Below are positions 25,001 to 38,210 of a stretch of 64,000 nucleotides of DNA, piece after piece. The stretch's first letter is position 1. Every line of letters begins with the position of its first letter. The translations under genes were made by a program, and so were the position numbers. Location: positions 654,587-718,586 of the forward strand of contig CANPUZ010000059.1 of assembly GCA_947579665.1 (NCBI GenBank). Direction: 5' to 3'. Under the pieces are notes generated by a model, which saw only the letters and a list, made by a program, of their open reading frames with translations, was not told where the DNA came from and did no database searches. The stretch comes from Sympetrum striolatum. Its lineage: Eukaryota; Arthropoda; Insecta; Odonata; Libellulidae.

Positions 25001-26949
25001 CATATATACTGTGGTGTGCTGACAGAGTTGAATATTTTTTGGAGCAAATGGTTTAACTGGAGTTGAGCTTTTTTTATTCTTCGAAGCAAATGTCCGTTAT
25101 TGTAAAATATATCTAGATAATAATATATTTAGGTACATACGATTGTTTATAAAAGTTTTAGTTAATGTAATTTCATTATTTTATCAATCATCTATCCAAA
25201 AACATTACTTATAATGTTTGTGATGTAAAAGATATTATGATATAAATTATTCACTTATCTTCTAAGTTTAGTTTGAATATAGATTTTGAAAATACTGTCG
25301 TAAATTAATATTACATCTTATACATGAAGAATGTCATGTGCTGGCCACATCAGATTTTTTTTGTGATGCATTGGAGCTACTTCTTAAGTGTCCAAAAATA
25401 GCGTTTTAATGACATGTAGGTGTTTTCCTTGCTCTCGTTTTGATTGTTGTTAATGGTGTTTTTGAAAGGGACAGAATTTCATTGCATTTGAACAACGGTT
25501 TCCTTTTCATGGTTAGGTTTTACCCACGTACTGGTCTGGATATTTTAATGTTCCAGTATAGATTTTAAAAATTATAAATTACGTATAGAATATATGCAAT
25601 AACAAATATAAATAAATACTTTAGGATATCAATTTTGGTAAATGTTTGTCATATTATAGGTTACCGTAAAATACTTGCATATTGTTACACAGAACTATTA
25701 TGATTTACAATATTAATTTTGTATTTTTACTGAAAATGGGTTGATACCTTAGATGTAATGTGTTCTTTTTTTCTGACAAACCCTTACTGAAGGAAAATTA
25801 TGAGTCCAAATTTTAAAAATTTACATTAGTAAGTTATTAATATTATTCTTTTTCAGTTGCGTAATTGCTATTCTTTATTGGAAAGGTATCCATTTCTAAC
25901 TGAACTTCTTATGGGAAAATAATAGGTTCATAGAAATTCATTGAATTATATTCTTTGTGTATCCAATCCTTCGGATCATAGAGTATGCCAAGCTAGTTTG
26001 GTTTGAGTGCATTAGATTTTTAACACAATCTCCGCACTGCTTTGGGCACAAGGTTATGGGTCGACGATTTAGTAGTAGTTTTTCCACACGCCATTTTGGG
26101 AACTTTGCGTGCAAGGGCAAGTGTGGTCTTGTCCGAATGTGCATCATCGTTCACTGCCATTGCCTCATTGAGGCACTGGTAACACAGAGTGGTGTATCAA
26201 ACATGACTTTATGATGATTACGAATTAAAGTTGTATCTGTTAATCCATCTTCTACCTATAACATTTAGATGTTTATCTGATTATACCTAATTATACATTC
26301 ACTGACTCATTTATTCATAGGGGATTAAAATTGTAACCATATTTCATAAGTGTCACAGACTTGAAATTTTCAATTCATTGTTTTGAAATGGGTCTCTAAG
26401 TTTTCCTAAACAATGTATGACCTAATTATTACACATAGTTAGAGGTGGTGATCTTCTGTTAAACTGCATAGGAAAAATCACCAGACCTGGGTTTGATACT
26501 GGGCGGTAAATATATCTGTCAAATAAAACAAATTGAGATGGTTTTTAATTATTCCTTTCATGCACTTATCGAAATAATACGGAGTCCTCGCTGCGATGGA
26601 AGAAGTATATTAAGACTCTGTTTGAAAAACAATTAGATAAGACCATGCTGTTTCTGGGTTCGATGCTAGAGCACTTTAATATTTCTCTCATGAGGAATAT
26701 ATGGGAAAAGTAAGATGTTGTTTGAGGCAGTTGAAGCAACCATTTCTGCCTTAATTTTCACACATAGTAAGAGATGGTGATCTTCTGTTGTGCTGCATAG
26801 GAAGTACCTCCAAAAAAACCCGGGTTTGTTGCCAGACGATTAAATTGCAGCAAATGTTAAGAATACTTTCAATACTTTTTTTTTTCTTTTGAGGACAGTA
26901 CCTATATGATGCCAAAATATAATTAATATTGTCGATCTGCTTGCATGAT
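22004..26949. repeat. Array unit 5 (4,946 bp, type C)
   Basis: Basic-length unit. Exons start at 22149 and 22941, and the hairpin block at 22241. It shares with unit 3 'agtataatggcagccaccgag' near 23602, 'gtcaggtcaattctctg' near 23760 and the 'cacaaggttatggg' variant near 26046. Private changes include 'gaagaatgtcatgtgc' near 25326. Confidence 0.9.
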
Positions 26950-29900
26950 GGTGATGGCAAAATAAGGTATGTTTTTCTGAAGATCTTAGAATATATTTTT
27001 TAAGTAATGGTATCTTATTATCACTAGAAAATAATAATTTTTATGATTAAAATTTTTTAATTGAATATTAATGGTCTCTTTTCTAACCTTTCAGGAATGG
27101 GGTGCTTATAAATACATTATTGATCAAGGAAAACTAGTTTACGTACCTTAGAATCTCCCCCTTAACCCTCCTGCTGAGTGCCTTCTGGTAACTTCAAAAG
27201 AGAGCTACCCTAGCAGAATAAAATTCTCACTATGGAGTGGTGTGATGCCTCCTCCAGGTCGAGAGATTTTGCTCATCGAGTGGGTCTGGGTACCACGGGG
27301 TAGCTCTCAAATGTAAGCTACCATTTTCAGAATACAGTTCTCTTCAGGGGAGGTGTAATGCCTCTCCTGTCCGAGAGGTTCTGCCCATGGAAAGAGGGTC
27401 TGCGTACCTCATGGTATCACTCAATAGAAAGCTACCTTTGGCAAAATAATATTCTCATCGACGATCAGGATTCCGATTGAGATGTTTTGCCCTTCAAGAC
27501 TTTCTGGTAGCTATCAAAAGAGAGATACCATTTGCAGATACAATTCTCGTCACGGAGAGGCATTCTGCCTCTCTTGATAGAGTAGTTCTGCCCATTATGG
27601 GACTAAAACTTGAAGATTTCATGTAGAGGGTCTGATCTGACCTCTCATGTTTAGTGAGACGTTTTAATAATCGATGCGCTTTGAGGAAGGCATCTTATTT
27701 GAGATTATCGTTGGATGGAGTGATTCCAATGCATTCCCAATTGGTGATCGCAAAAAAGATATGTTTTTCTGAAGATTTTTGAATATATTTTTTAAGTATT
27801 GGTATCTGATTAACATTAGAAAATAATAATTTTATGATTAAAATTTTTTAATTGAATATTAATGGTCTCTTTTCTAACCTTACAGGAATGGGGTGCTTAT
27901 AAAAACATTATTGATAAAGGTCTACTGGTTTACCTACCTTAAAATATCCACCTGAACCTACCTGTGGAAGAAGAAATAGGTAAAATGCATAGGAAAAGCA
28001 GCACATTCTAAATTGCTCTGGCAACATAAGTCATTCTGTACCTATTGATCAATACTCAATAACCATCACTTACTACCAAGCTGAGATGTGGTAGAAATTG
28101 TTAAACCAGATACTACAGGTTAGTTTGGTAAGGTTCGTGCAGGCTCTCCTCTTGAACAATCTAAGGTAACTCTATAATCATTTCAAAGATCCTCATTTCA
28201 ATATAGGTGTAACACTAAGCATCCAAAATTGTAATTGCCTTATTTGGCTGCCTTGTAAATATCTAACAGGATCTTCTCTTATTACTGGAATATCAATTGG
28301 AATATATATTATATTTAATATATTATGTGTTTGTCCTATTATTCATGTATAGAATATGCACTGAATTTCCTCAAATAATACGAGAAGCTCCAGAGTGTTC
28401 CAGCTTGGAAGTAAAGTGGAGAATGGTGGAAATGGACAACTACTGTCTACAGTATGGGACATTTGCTTAAGAGGGACACCACATTGCTGATAAATTCGTT
28501 GGAAGAATGGACAAGGCCTCTCCACGGCTCCTGTGGAGAGCGAGGGAAGTATAACGGCAGCCACTGAGTGCTTTAAGGGTAGCTTCAGAGTAAGATATTA
28601 TTACATATATTTTTTTCAATTCATTGTTTTGAAATGCGTCTCTAAGTTTTCCAAAACAATGTATGACCTAATTATTTCTTTGATCAAGTTCCAATGGGGT
28701 TATGTCACGTCAATTTTCTGTTTTTAATCGGTAATGATAAGTTAATTTGGTTTCAAGGTTGATACAGTGGATTTAGGATGTGTGATGGGGAAAACAAGAC
28801 ATTTTTTTCATAAGCTCTTGCTCCAATTTGCCTCTGTTGAATTGTTGTGGCTTTCTGTTAGTTCTGTAGAAAGTACTGTTAAATCCTGTCATTTCAAACT
28901 ATGTTTGCTCCGGCTTTTCCTTTCATATTGCTCTATGCTAGATTGGGGTCTCTAGGTTTTCCAAAACAATGTATGACCTAATTATTTCTTTTATCAAGTT
29001 TCAATGGTGTTATGTCATGTCAATTTATGTTTTTAATCGGTAATGATAAGTTAATTGAGTTAAAAGGATGATACAGTGGATTTAGGATGTGTGATGGGGA
29101 AAAAAAGCCATTTTTTTCATAAGCTCTTGCTCCAATTTGCCTCTGTTGAATTGTTGTGGCTTTCTGTTAGTTCTGTAGAAAGTACTGTTAAATCCTGTCA
29201 TTTCAAACTTTGTTTGCTCCGGCTTTTCCTTTCATATTGCTCTATGCTAGATTGGGGTCTCTAGGTTTTCCAAAACAATGTATGACCTAATTATTTCTTT
29301 TATCAAGTTTCAATGGTGTTATGTCATGTCAATTTATGTTTTAAATCGGTAATGATAAGTTAATTGGGTTAAAAGGATGATACAGTGGATTTTGGATGTG
29401 TGATGGGGAAAACAAGCCATTTTTTTCATAAGGTCTTGCTCCAGTTTGCCTCTGTTGAATTGTTGTGGCTTTCGGTTAGTTCTGTAGGAAGTACTGTTAA
29501 ATCCTGTCATTCCAAAATATGTTTGTTCCGGCTTTTCCTTTCACATTGCTCTATGCTAGATTCGGGGATACATGATCATAATATTCTGGAGAGTTCATAA
29601 TTATTTTATATATATTGCATGCCTTAATTGAGTTATAATATATATTTAGATATAATATTGCAATTACTGTCAATATGTTCTGTTATACAGCTTGCATTAC
29701 GATATCGTCAATTTTCATTGAAGTCAGCCATCTTAACTAGCAGATTTTATTATAGTTATACGAATATTTCCAATTGGAGATCATGGACGAAGGTTGTGGG
29801 ATGTATTTCTGGAAATCTGATTTATTTCCATGATCATCCTTGTGGTTACACTACATTTAAGCTATCATTTGGTTCGCTTTGTTGGATTTCTTTTTTTAAA

Positions 29901-32013
29901 TTCAATGAAATAGTGGAAGTGGAATTGGCAATGAGTGGTGAGTGGTACATGTTTTGGGGTCCCTAGAATACATTCTGACCATTTTTAGAAAGAAGTTTGT
30001 GTGTGTATGTGTGTGCTTGTGGGCGCTCTAACGTGAAAACTATTATCCCTATTAGTACCAAACTTCACATATATACTGTGGTGTGCTGACAGAGTTGAAT
30101 ATTTTTTGGAGCAAATGGTTTAACTGGAGTTGAGCTTTTTTTATTCTTCGAAGCAAATGTCCGTTATTGTAAAATATATCTAGATAATAATATATTTAGG
30201 TATATACGATTGTTTATAAAAGTTTTAGTAAATGTAATTTCATTATTTTATCAATCATCTATCCAAAAACATTATTTAAAATGTTTGTGATGTAAAAGAT
30301 ATTATGATATAAATTATTCACTTATCTTCTAAGTTTAGTTTGAATATAGATTTTGAAAATACTGTCGTAAATTAATATTACATCTTATACATGAAGAAAG
30401 TCATGTGCTGGCCACATCAGATTTTTTTTGTGATGCATTGGAGCTACTTCTTAAGTATCCAAAAATAGCGTTTTAATGACATGTAGGTGTTTTCCTTGCT
30501 CTCGTTTTGATTGTTGTTAATGGTGTTTTTGAAAGGGACAGAATTTCATCGCATTTGAACAACGGTTTCCTTTTCATGGTTAGGTTTTACCCACGTACTG
30601 GTCTGGATATTTTAATGTTCCAGTATAGATTTTAAAAATTATAAATTACGTATAGAATATATGCAATAACAAATATAAATAAATACTTTATGATATCAAT
30701 TTTGGTAAATGTTTGTCATATTATAGGTTACCGTAAAATACTTGCATATTGTTACACAGAACTATTATGATTTACAATATTAATTTTGTATTTTTACTGA
30801 AAATGGGTTGATACCTTAGATGTAATGTGTTCTTTTTTTCTGACAAACCCTTACTGAAGGAAAATTATGAGTCCAAATTTTAAAAATTTACATTAGTAAG
30901 TTATTAATATTATTCTTTTTCAGTTGCGTAATTGCAATTCTTTATTGGAAAGGTATCCATTTCTAATTGAACTTCTTATGGGAAAATAATAGGTTCATAG
31001 ATATTCATTGAAATATATTCTTTGTGTATCCAATCCTTCGGATCATAGAGTATGCCAAGCTAGTTTGGTTTGAGTGCATTAGATTTTTAACACAAGCTCC
31101 GCACTGCTTTGGGCGCAATATGGGTCGACGATTTAGTAGTAGTTTTTCCACATGCCATTTTGGGAACTTTGCGTGCAAGGGCAAGTGTGGTCTTGTCCGA
31201 AGGTCCATCATCGTTCACTGCCATGGCCTCATTGAGGCACTGGTAACACAGAGTGGTGTATCAAACATGACTTTATGATGATTACGAATTAAAGTTGTAT
31301 CTGTTAATCCATCTTCTACCTATAACATTTAGATGTTTATCCAATTATACCTAATTATACATTCACTGACTCATTTATTCATAGGGGATTAAAATTGTAA
31401 CCATATTTCATAAGTGTCACAGACTTGAAATTTTCAATTCATTGTTTTGAAATGGGTCTCTAAGTTTTCCTAAACAATGTATGACCTAATTATTACACAT
31501 AGTTAGAGGTGGTGATCTTCTGTTAAACTGCATAGGAAAAATCACCAGACCTGGGTTTGATACTGGGCGGTAAATATATCTGTCAAATAAAACAAATTGA
31601 GATGGTTTTTAATTATTCCTTTCATGCACTTATCGAAATAATACGGAGTCCTCGCTGCGATGGAAGAAGTATATTAAGACTCTGTTTGAAAAACAATTAG
31701 ATAAGACCATGCTGTTTCTGGGTTCGATGCTAGAGCACTTTAATATTTCTCTCATGAGGAATATATGGGAAAAGTAAGATGTTGTTTGAGGCAGTTGAAG
31801 CAACCATTTCTGCCTTAATTTTCACACATAGTAAGAGATGGTGATCTTCTGTTGTGCTGCATAGGAAGTACCTCCAAAAAAACCCGGGTTTGTTGCCAGA
31901 CGATTAAATTGCAGCAAATGTTAAGAATACTTTCAATACTTTTTTTTTTCTTTTGAGGACAGTACCTATATGATGCCAAAATATAATTAATATTGTCGAT
32001 CTGCTTGCATGAT
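26950..32013. repeat. Array unit 6 (5,064 bp, type A with extra subrepeat)
   Basis: This unit has the same 190-bp loss as unit 1 (junction near 29937-29947) and also a third copy of the 310-bp subrepeat (28646, 28956, 29265). Basic length minus 190 plus 310 predicts 5,065 bp, against 5,064 measured. The fossil block 'gggcgcaatatggg' near 31112 and the 112-codon open frame at 29628 are shared only with unit 1. Confidence 0.9.
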
Positions 32014-35000
32014 GGTGATGGCTAAATAAGGTATGTTTTTCTGAAGATCTTAGAATATATTTTTTAAGTAATGGTATCTTATTATCACTAGAAAATAATA
32101 ATTTTTATGATTAAAATTTTTTAATTGAATATTAATGGTCTCTTTTCTAACCTTTCAGGAATGGGGTGCTTATAAATACATTATTGATCAAGGAAAACTA
32201 GTTTACGTACCTTAGAATCTCCCCCTTAACCCTCCTGCTGAGTGCCTTCTGGTAACTTCAAAAGAGAGCTACCCTAGCAGAATAAAATTCTCACTATGGA
32301 GTGGTGTGATGCCTCCTCCAGGTCGAGAGATTTTGCTCATCGAGTGGGTCTGGGTACCACGGGGTAGCTCTCAAATGTAAGCTACCATTTTCAGAATACA
32401 GTTCTCTTCAGGGGAGGTGTAATGCCTCTCCTGTTCGAGAGGTTCTGCCCATGGAAAGAGGGTCTGCGTACCTCATGGTATCACTCAATAGAAAGCTACC
32501 TTTGGCAAAATAATATTCTCATCGACGATCAGGATTCCGATTGAGATGTTTTGCCCTTCAAGACTTTCTGGTAGCTATCAAAAGAGAGATACCATTTGCA
32601 GATACAATTCTCGTCACGGAGAGGCATTCTGCCTCTCTTGATAGAGTAGTTCTGCCCATTATGGGACTAAAACTTGAAGATTTCATGTAGAGGGTCTGAT
32701 CTGACCTCTCATGTTTAGTGAGACGTTTTAATAATCGATGCGCTTTGAGGAAGGCATCTTATTTGAGATTATCGTTGGATGGAGTGATTCCAATGCATTC
32801 CCAATTGGTGATCGCAAAAAAAGGTATGTTTTTCTGAAGATTTTTGAATATATTTTTTAAGTATTGGTATCTGATTAACATTAGAAAATAATAATTTTAT
32901 GATTAAAATTTTTTAATTGAATATTAATGGTCTCTTTTCTAACCTTACAGGAATGGGGTGCTTATAAAAACATTATTGATAAAGGTCTACTGGTTTACCT
33001 ACCTTAAAATATCCACCTGAACCTACCTGTGGAAGAAGAAATAGGTAAAATGCATAGGAAAAGCAGCACATTCTAAATTGCTCTGGCAACATAAGTCATT
33101 CTGTACCTATTGATCAATACTCAATAACCATCACTTACTACCAAGCTGAGATGTGGTAGAAATTGTTAAACCAGATACTACAGGTTAGTTTGGTAAGGTT
33201 CGTGCAGGCTCTCCTCTTGAATAATCTAAGGTAACTCTATAATCATTTCAAAGATCCTCATTTCAATATAGGTGTAACACTAAGCATCCAAAATTGTAAT
33301 TGCCTTATTTGGCTGCCTTGTAAATATCTAACAGGATCTTCTCTTATTACTGGAATATCAATTGGAATATATATTATATTTAATATATTATGTGTTTGTC
33401 CTATTATTCATGTATAGAATATGCACTGAATTTCCTCAAATAATACGAGAAGCTCCAGAGTGTTCCAGCTTGGAAGTAAAGTGGAAAATGGTGGAAATGA
33501 ACAACTACTGTCTACAGTATGGGACATTTGCTTAAGAGGGACACCACATTGCTGATAAATTCGTTGGAAGAATGGACAAGGCCTCTCCACGGCTCCTGTG
33601 GAGAGCGAGGGAAGTATAACGGCAGCCACTGAGTGCTTTAAGGGTAGCTTCAGAGTAAGATATTATTACATATATTTTTTTCAATTCATTGTTTTGAAAT
33701 GCGTCTCTAAGTTTTCCAAAACAATGTATGACCTAATTATTTCTTTGATCAAGTTCCAATGGGGTTATGTCATGTCAATTTTCTGTTTTTAATCGGTAAT
33801 GATAAGTTAATTGGGTTTCAAGGTTGATACAGTGGATTTAGGATGTGTGATGGGGAAAACAAGCCATTTTTTTCATAAGCTCTTGCTCCAATTTGCCTCT
33901 GTTGAATTGTTGTGGCTTTCCGTTAGTTCTGTAGAAAGTACTGTTAAATCCTGTCATTTCAAACTATGTTTGCTCCGGCTTTTCCTTTCATATTGCTCTA
34001 TGCTAGATTGGGGTCTCTAGGTTTTCCAAAACAATGTATGACCTAATTATTTCTTTTATCAAGTTTCAATGGTGTTATGTCATGTCAATTTATGTTTTAA
34101 ATCGGTAATGATAAGTTAATTGAGTTAAAAGGATGATACAGTGGATTTAGGATGTGTGATGGGGAAAAAAAGCCATTTTTTTCATAAGGTCTTGCTCCAG
34201 TTTGCCTCTGTTGAATTGTTGTGGCTTTCAGTTAGTTCTGTAGGTAGAACTATTAAATCCTGTCATTCCAAAATATGTTTGCTCCGGTTTTTCCTTTCAC
34301 ATTGCTCTATGCTAGATTCGGGGATACATGATCATAATATTCTGGAGAGTTCATAATTATTTTATATATATTGCATGCCTTAAATGAGTTATAATATATA
34401 TTTAGATATAATATTGCAATTACTGTCAATATGTTCTGTTATACAGCTTGCATTACGATATCACCAATTTTCATTGAAGTCAGCCATCTTAACTAGCAGA
34501 TTTTATTATAGTTATACGAATATTTCCAATTGGAGATCATGGATGAAGGTTGTGTGATGTATTTCTGGAAATCTGATTTATTTCCATGATCATCCTTGTG
34601 GTTACACTACATTTAAGCTGTCATTTGGTTCGCTTTGTTGGATTTCTTTTTTTAATTTCAATGAAATAATGGAAGTGGAATTGGCAATGAGTGGTCTGTA
34701 ACCAAAATTGTTTAGACTCTTTGAAATGCGGTAGAATATTTTACACTCTTGTTATTGCTAATGTACAATATACAATGTATTTTAGGGTCAAATCCTTCAT
34801 ACTATTTGGATTTTTACTTTCTCCATATTCATAGTATATAGAAAGTATTGTTTTCATGAAAGAATTTGACTTCGGGATTTCAACGGAAATTCATGTCTTG
34901 GGGTCCCTAGAATACATTCTGACCATTTTTAAAAAGAAGTTTGTGTGTGTGTGTGTGTGCTTGTGGGCGCTCTAACGTGAAAACTATTATCCCTATTAGT

Positions 35001-37437
35001 ACCAAACTTCACATATATACTGTGGTGTGCTGACAGAGTTGAATATTTTTTGGAGCAAATGCTTTAACTGGAAGTTGAGCTTTTTTTATTCTTCGAAGTA
35101 AATGTCCATTATTGTAAATTATATTTAGATAATAATATATTTAGGTATATACGATTGTTTATAAAAGTTTTAGTAAATGTAATTTCATTATTTTATCAAT
35201 CATCTCCCCAAAAACATTACTTATAATGTTTGTGATGTAAAAGATATTATGATATAAATTATTCACTTATCTTCTAAGTTTAGTTTGAATATAGATTTTG
35301 AAAATACTGTCGTAAATTAATATTACATCTTATACATGAAGAAAGTCATGTGCTGGCCACATCAGATTTTTTTTGTGATGCATTGGAGCTACTTCTTAAG
35401 TATCCAAAAATAGCGTTTTAATGACATGTAGGTGTTTTCCTTGCTCTCGTTTTGATTGTTGTTAATGGTGTTTTTGAAAGGGACAGAATTTCATCGCATT
35501 TGAACAACGGTTTCCTTTTCATGGTTAGGTTTTACCCACGTACTGGTCTGGATATTTTAATGTTCCAGTATAGATTTTTAAAATTATAAATTACGTATAG
35601 AATATATGCAATAACAAATATAAATAAATACTTTATGATATCAATTTTGGTAAATGTTTGTCATATTATAGGTTACCGTAAAATACTTGCATATTGTTAC
35701 ACAGAACTATTATGATTTACAATATTAATTTTGTATTTTTACTGAAAATGGGTTGATACTTAAGATGTAATATGTTCTATTTTTCTGACAAACCCTTACT
35801 GAAGGAAAATTATGAGTCCAAATTTTAAAAATTTACATTAGTAAGTTATTAATATTATTCCTTTTCAGTTGCGTAATTGCTATTCTTTATTGGAAAGGTA
35901 TCCATTTCTAACTGAACTTCTTATGGGAAAATAAGAGGTTCATAGAAATTCATTGAATTATATTCTTTGTGTATCCAATCCTTCGGATCATAGAGTATGC
36001 CAAGCTAGTTTGGTTTGAGTGCATTAGATTTTTAACACAATCTCCGCACTGCTTTGGGCACAAGGTTATGGGTCGACGATTTAGTAGTAGTTTTTCCACA
36101 CGCCATTTTGGGAACTTTGCGTGCAAGGGCAAGTGTGGTCTTGTCCGAATGTGCATCATCGTTCACTGCCATTGCCTCATTGAGGCACTGGTAACACAGA
36201 GTGGTGTATCAAACATGACTTTATGATGATTACGAATTAAAGTTGTATCTGTTAATCCATCTTCTACCTATAACATTTAGATGTTTATCTGATTATACCT
36301 AATTATACATTCACTGACTCATTCATTCATAGGGGATTAAAATTGTAACCATATTTCATAAGTGTCACAGACTTGAAATTTTCAATTCATTGTTTTGAAA
36401 TGCGTCTCTAAGTTTTCTAAAACAATGTATGACCTAATTATTTCTTTGATCAAGTTCCAATGGGCTTATGTCATATCAATTTATGTTTTTAATCGGTAAT
36501 GATAAGTTAATTGGGTTTCAAGGATGATACAGTGGATTTAGTAGGTGTGATGGGAAAACAAGCCATTTATTTCATAAGCTCTTGCTCCAGTTTGCCTCTG
36601 TTGAATTGTTGTGGCTTTGGGTTAGTTCTGTAGGAAGTACTATTAAATCCTGTCATTCCAAAATATGTTTGCTCCGCCTTTTCCTTACATATTGCTCTAT
36701 GCTAGATTCGGGGATACATGATCATAATATTCTGGAGAGTTCATAATTATTTTATATATATTGCATACCTTAATTGAGTTATAATATATATTTAGATATA
36801 ATATAGACATTACTGCTCCTGGGTTTGATGACGGGGCATATTAAAATTTATCTCATAAGAAATATAAGGGAAAAGTAGGATGTCGTTTGAGGCAGTTGAA
36901 GCCAATATTTCTGCCTGAATTGTTACACATAGTTAGAGGTGGTGATCTTCTGTTGTACTGCATAGGAAAAATCACCAGACCTGGGTTTGATACTGGGCGG
37001 TAAATATATCTGTCATATAAAACAAATTGAGATGGTTTTTAATTATTCCTTTCATGCACTTATCGAAATAATACGGAGTTCTTGCTGCGATGGAAGAAGT
37101 ATATTAAGACTCTGTTTGAAAAACAATTAGATAAGACCATGCTGTTTCTGGGTTCGTTGCTAGAGCACTTTAAAATATCTCTCATGAGGAATATATGGGA
37201 AAAGTAAGATGTTGTTTGAGGCAGTGGAAGCAACCATTTCTGCCTTAATTTTCACACATAGTAAGAGATGGTGATCTTCTGTTGTGCTGCATAGGAAGTA
37301 CCTCCAAAAATACCCGGGTTTGTTGCCATACGATTAAATTGCAGCAAATGTTAAGAATACTTTCAATACTTTTTTTTTTTTTGAGGACAGTCCCGATATG
37401 ATGCCAACATAAAATTAATGTTGTCGATCTGCTTGCA
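32014..37437. repeat. Array unit 7 (5,424 bp), right edge of the array
   Basis: Last unit. It is more diverged than the others in 34.1-35.2 kb and keeps 479 bp (36443-36921) that all other units lack; this exactly explains its length. After 'gatctgcttgca' (ending 37437) the sequence runs into 'gtatgcaagc' instead of restarting, so this is the original, non-tandem right flank. The same continuation appears at 46558, 50160 and 51390. Confidence 0.9.
36443..36921. repeat. 479-bp block kept only in the last unit
   Basis: It contains one partial 310-bp subrepeat and then 'ctgggtttgatgacgggg' with 'gaggcagttgaagcc', which is another B-box module. In units 1-6 the flanks are joined directly ('ctaattatt' to 'acacatag'). 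The 479-bp size accounts exactly for the extra length of unit 7. Confidence 0.75.
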
Positions 37438-38210
37438 GTATGCAAGCTACATTTTACTCCTAAAATATATTTCTCTTGTGCTTGTTCATTGATTTCGATA
37501 TCCATTTGTGCCTTTCCTAAAATATCTCCTTAAACATGATGCTTCTTATCCTAATGCTATCTTCGAATAAATTTTTATTATCCTCAAACAAATGTTGTCT
37601 TCTTCATATAAATTTTTCATTCAAAGGATATGATTAATAATATATAGGTGATTTTACATATTTTATTATAAATTTATTTTGCTTGTTTATTGGTTTGGAA
37701 ATAATTATAGCCTAGTGTTTTCTATGTAGCCTTAATTATGAGGTTTGTGTTACTATCAGCTCTAAAACAATTGTGTTTATCAATTTAAATATTCCCCTTG
37801 AGAATCAATGAGCACTTCAACTAGACTTTTATATGAATAAATATGTCAAATATAAAATAGTGTGTGTGTATGTTTACTAAATATTCGAGAACCAAGAGTC
37901 ACACAACTTAGAAATATTCTACATAATTAAAAGTCAACCCTGTGCAGTGCTACTCTTAGGCTACTTACAGGATACTCTTTATTTCCCTGGAGTACCTAGA
38001 CGGGTGAGAACGTTTTCTTAAGAAATAAATGTCAGGATAATTTTTTTGTTACAAATTTATTTTTTTTTTCAAAATTGAATTAGAAATAATTGTTTTTGGA
38101 AGTCAAAATAAGCACCATAAGAAAAAGAATAGAATCAGGATTCTTTTTCTGATCCTGGAATATCATTTTATAATTAAACTTGCGCACATTTTGAGAAAGT
38201 GCATAAATAT
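36922..38210. repeat. Segmental duplication, copy 1
   Basis: It matches 46048-47340 over its full length, including 'gtatgcaagctacatttta', the 'caagagtcacac' stretch, and 'ttctttttctgatcctg'. The first part lies inside array unit 7 and the rest is its right flank. The 37,438-38,210 flank is otherwise AT-rich with no gene seen. Confidence 0.75.

Noticed and set aside
4605..36226. Repeated reading frames of 60-112 codons inside the array units
   Set aside because: Nearly identical DNA copies keep the same chance frames open. No domain, signal or codon bias was seen, and indels between units break several of them.
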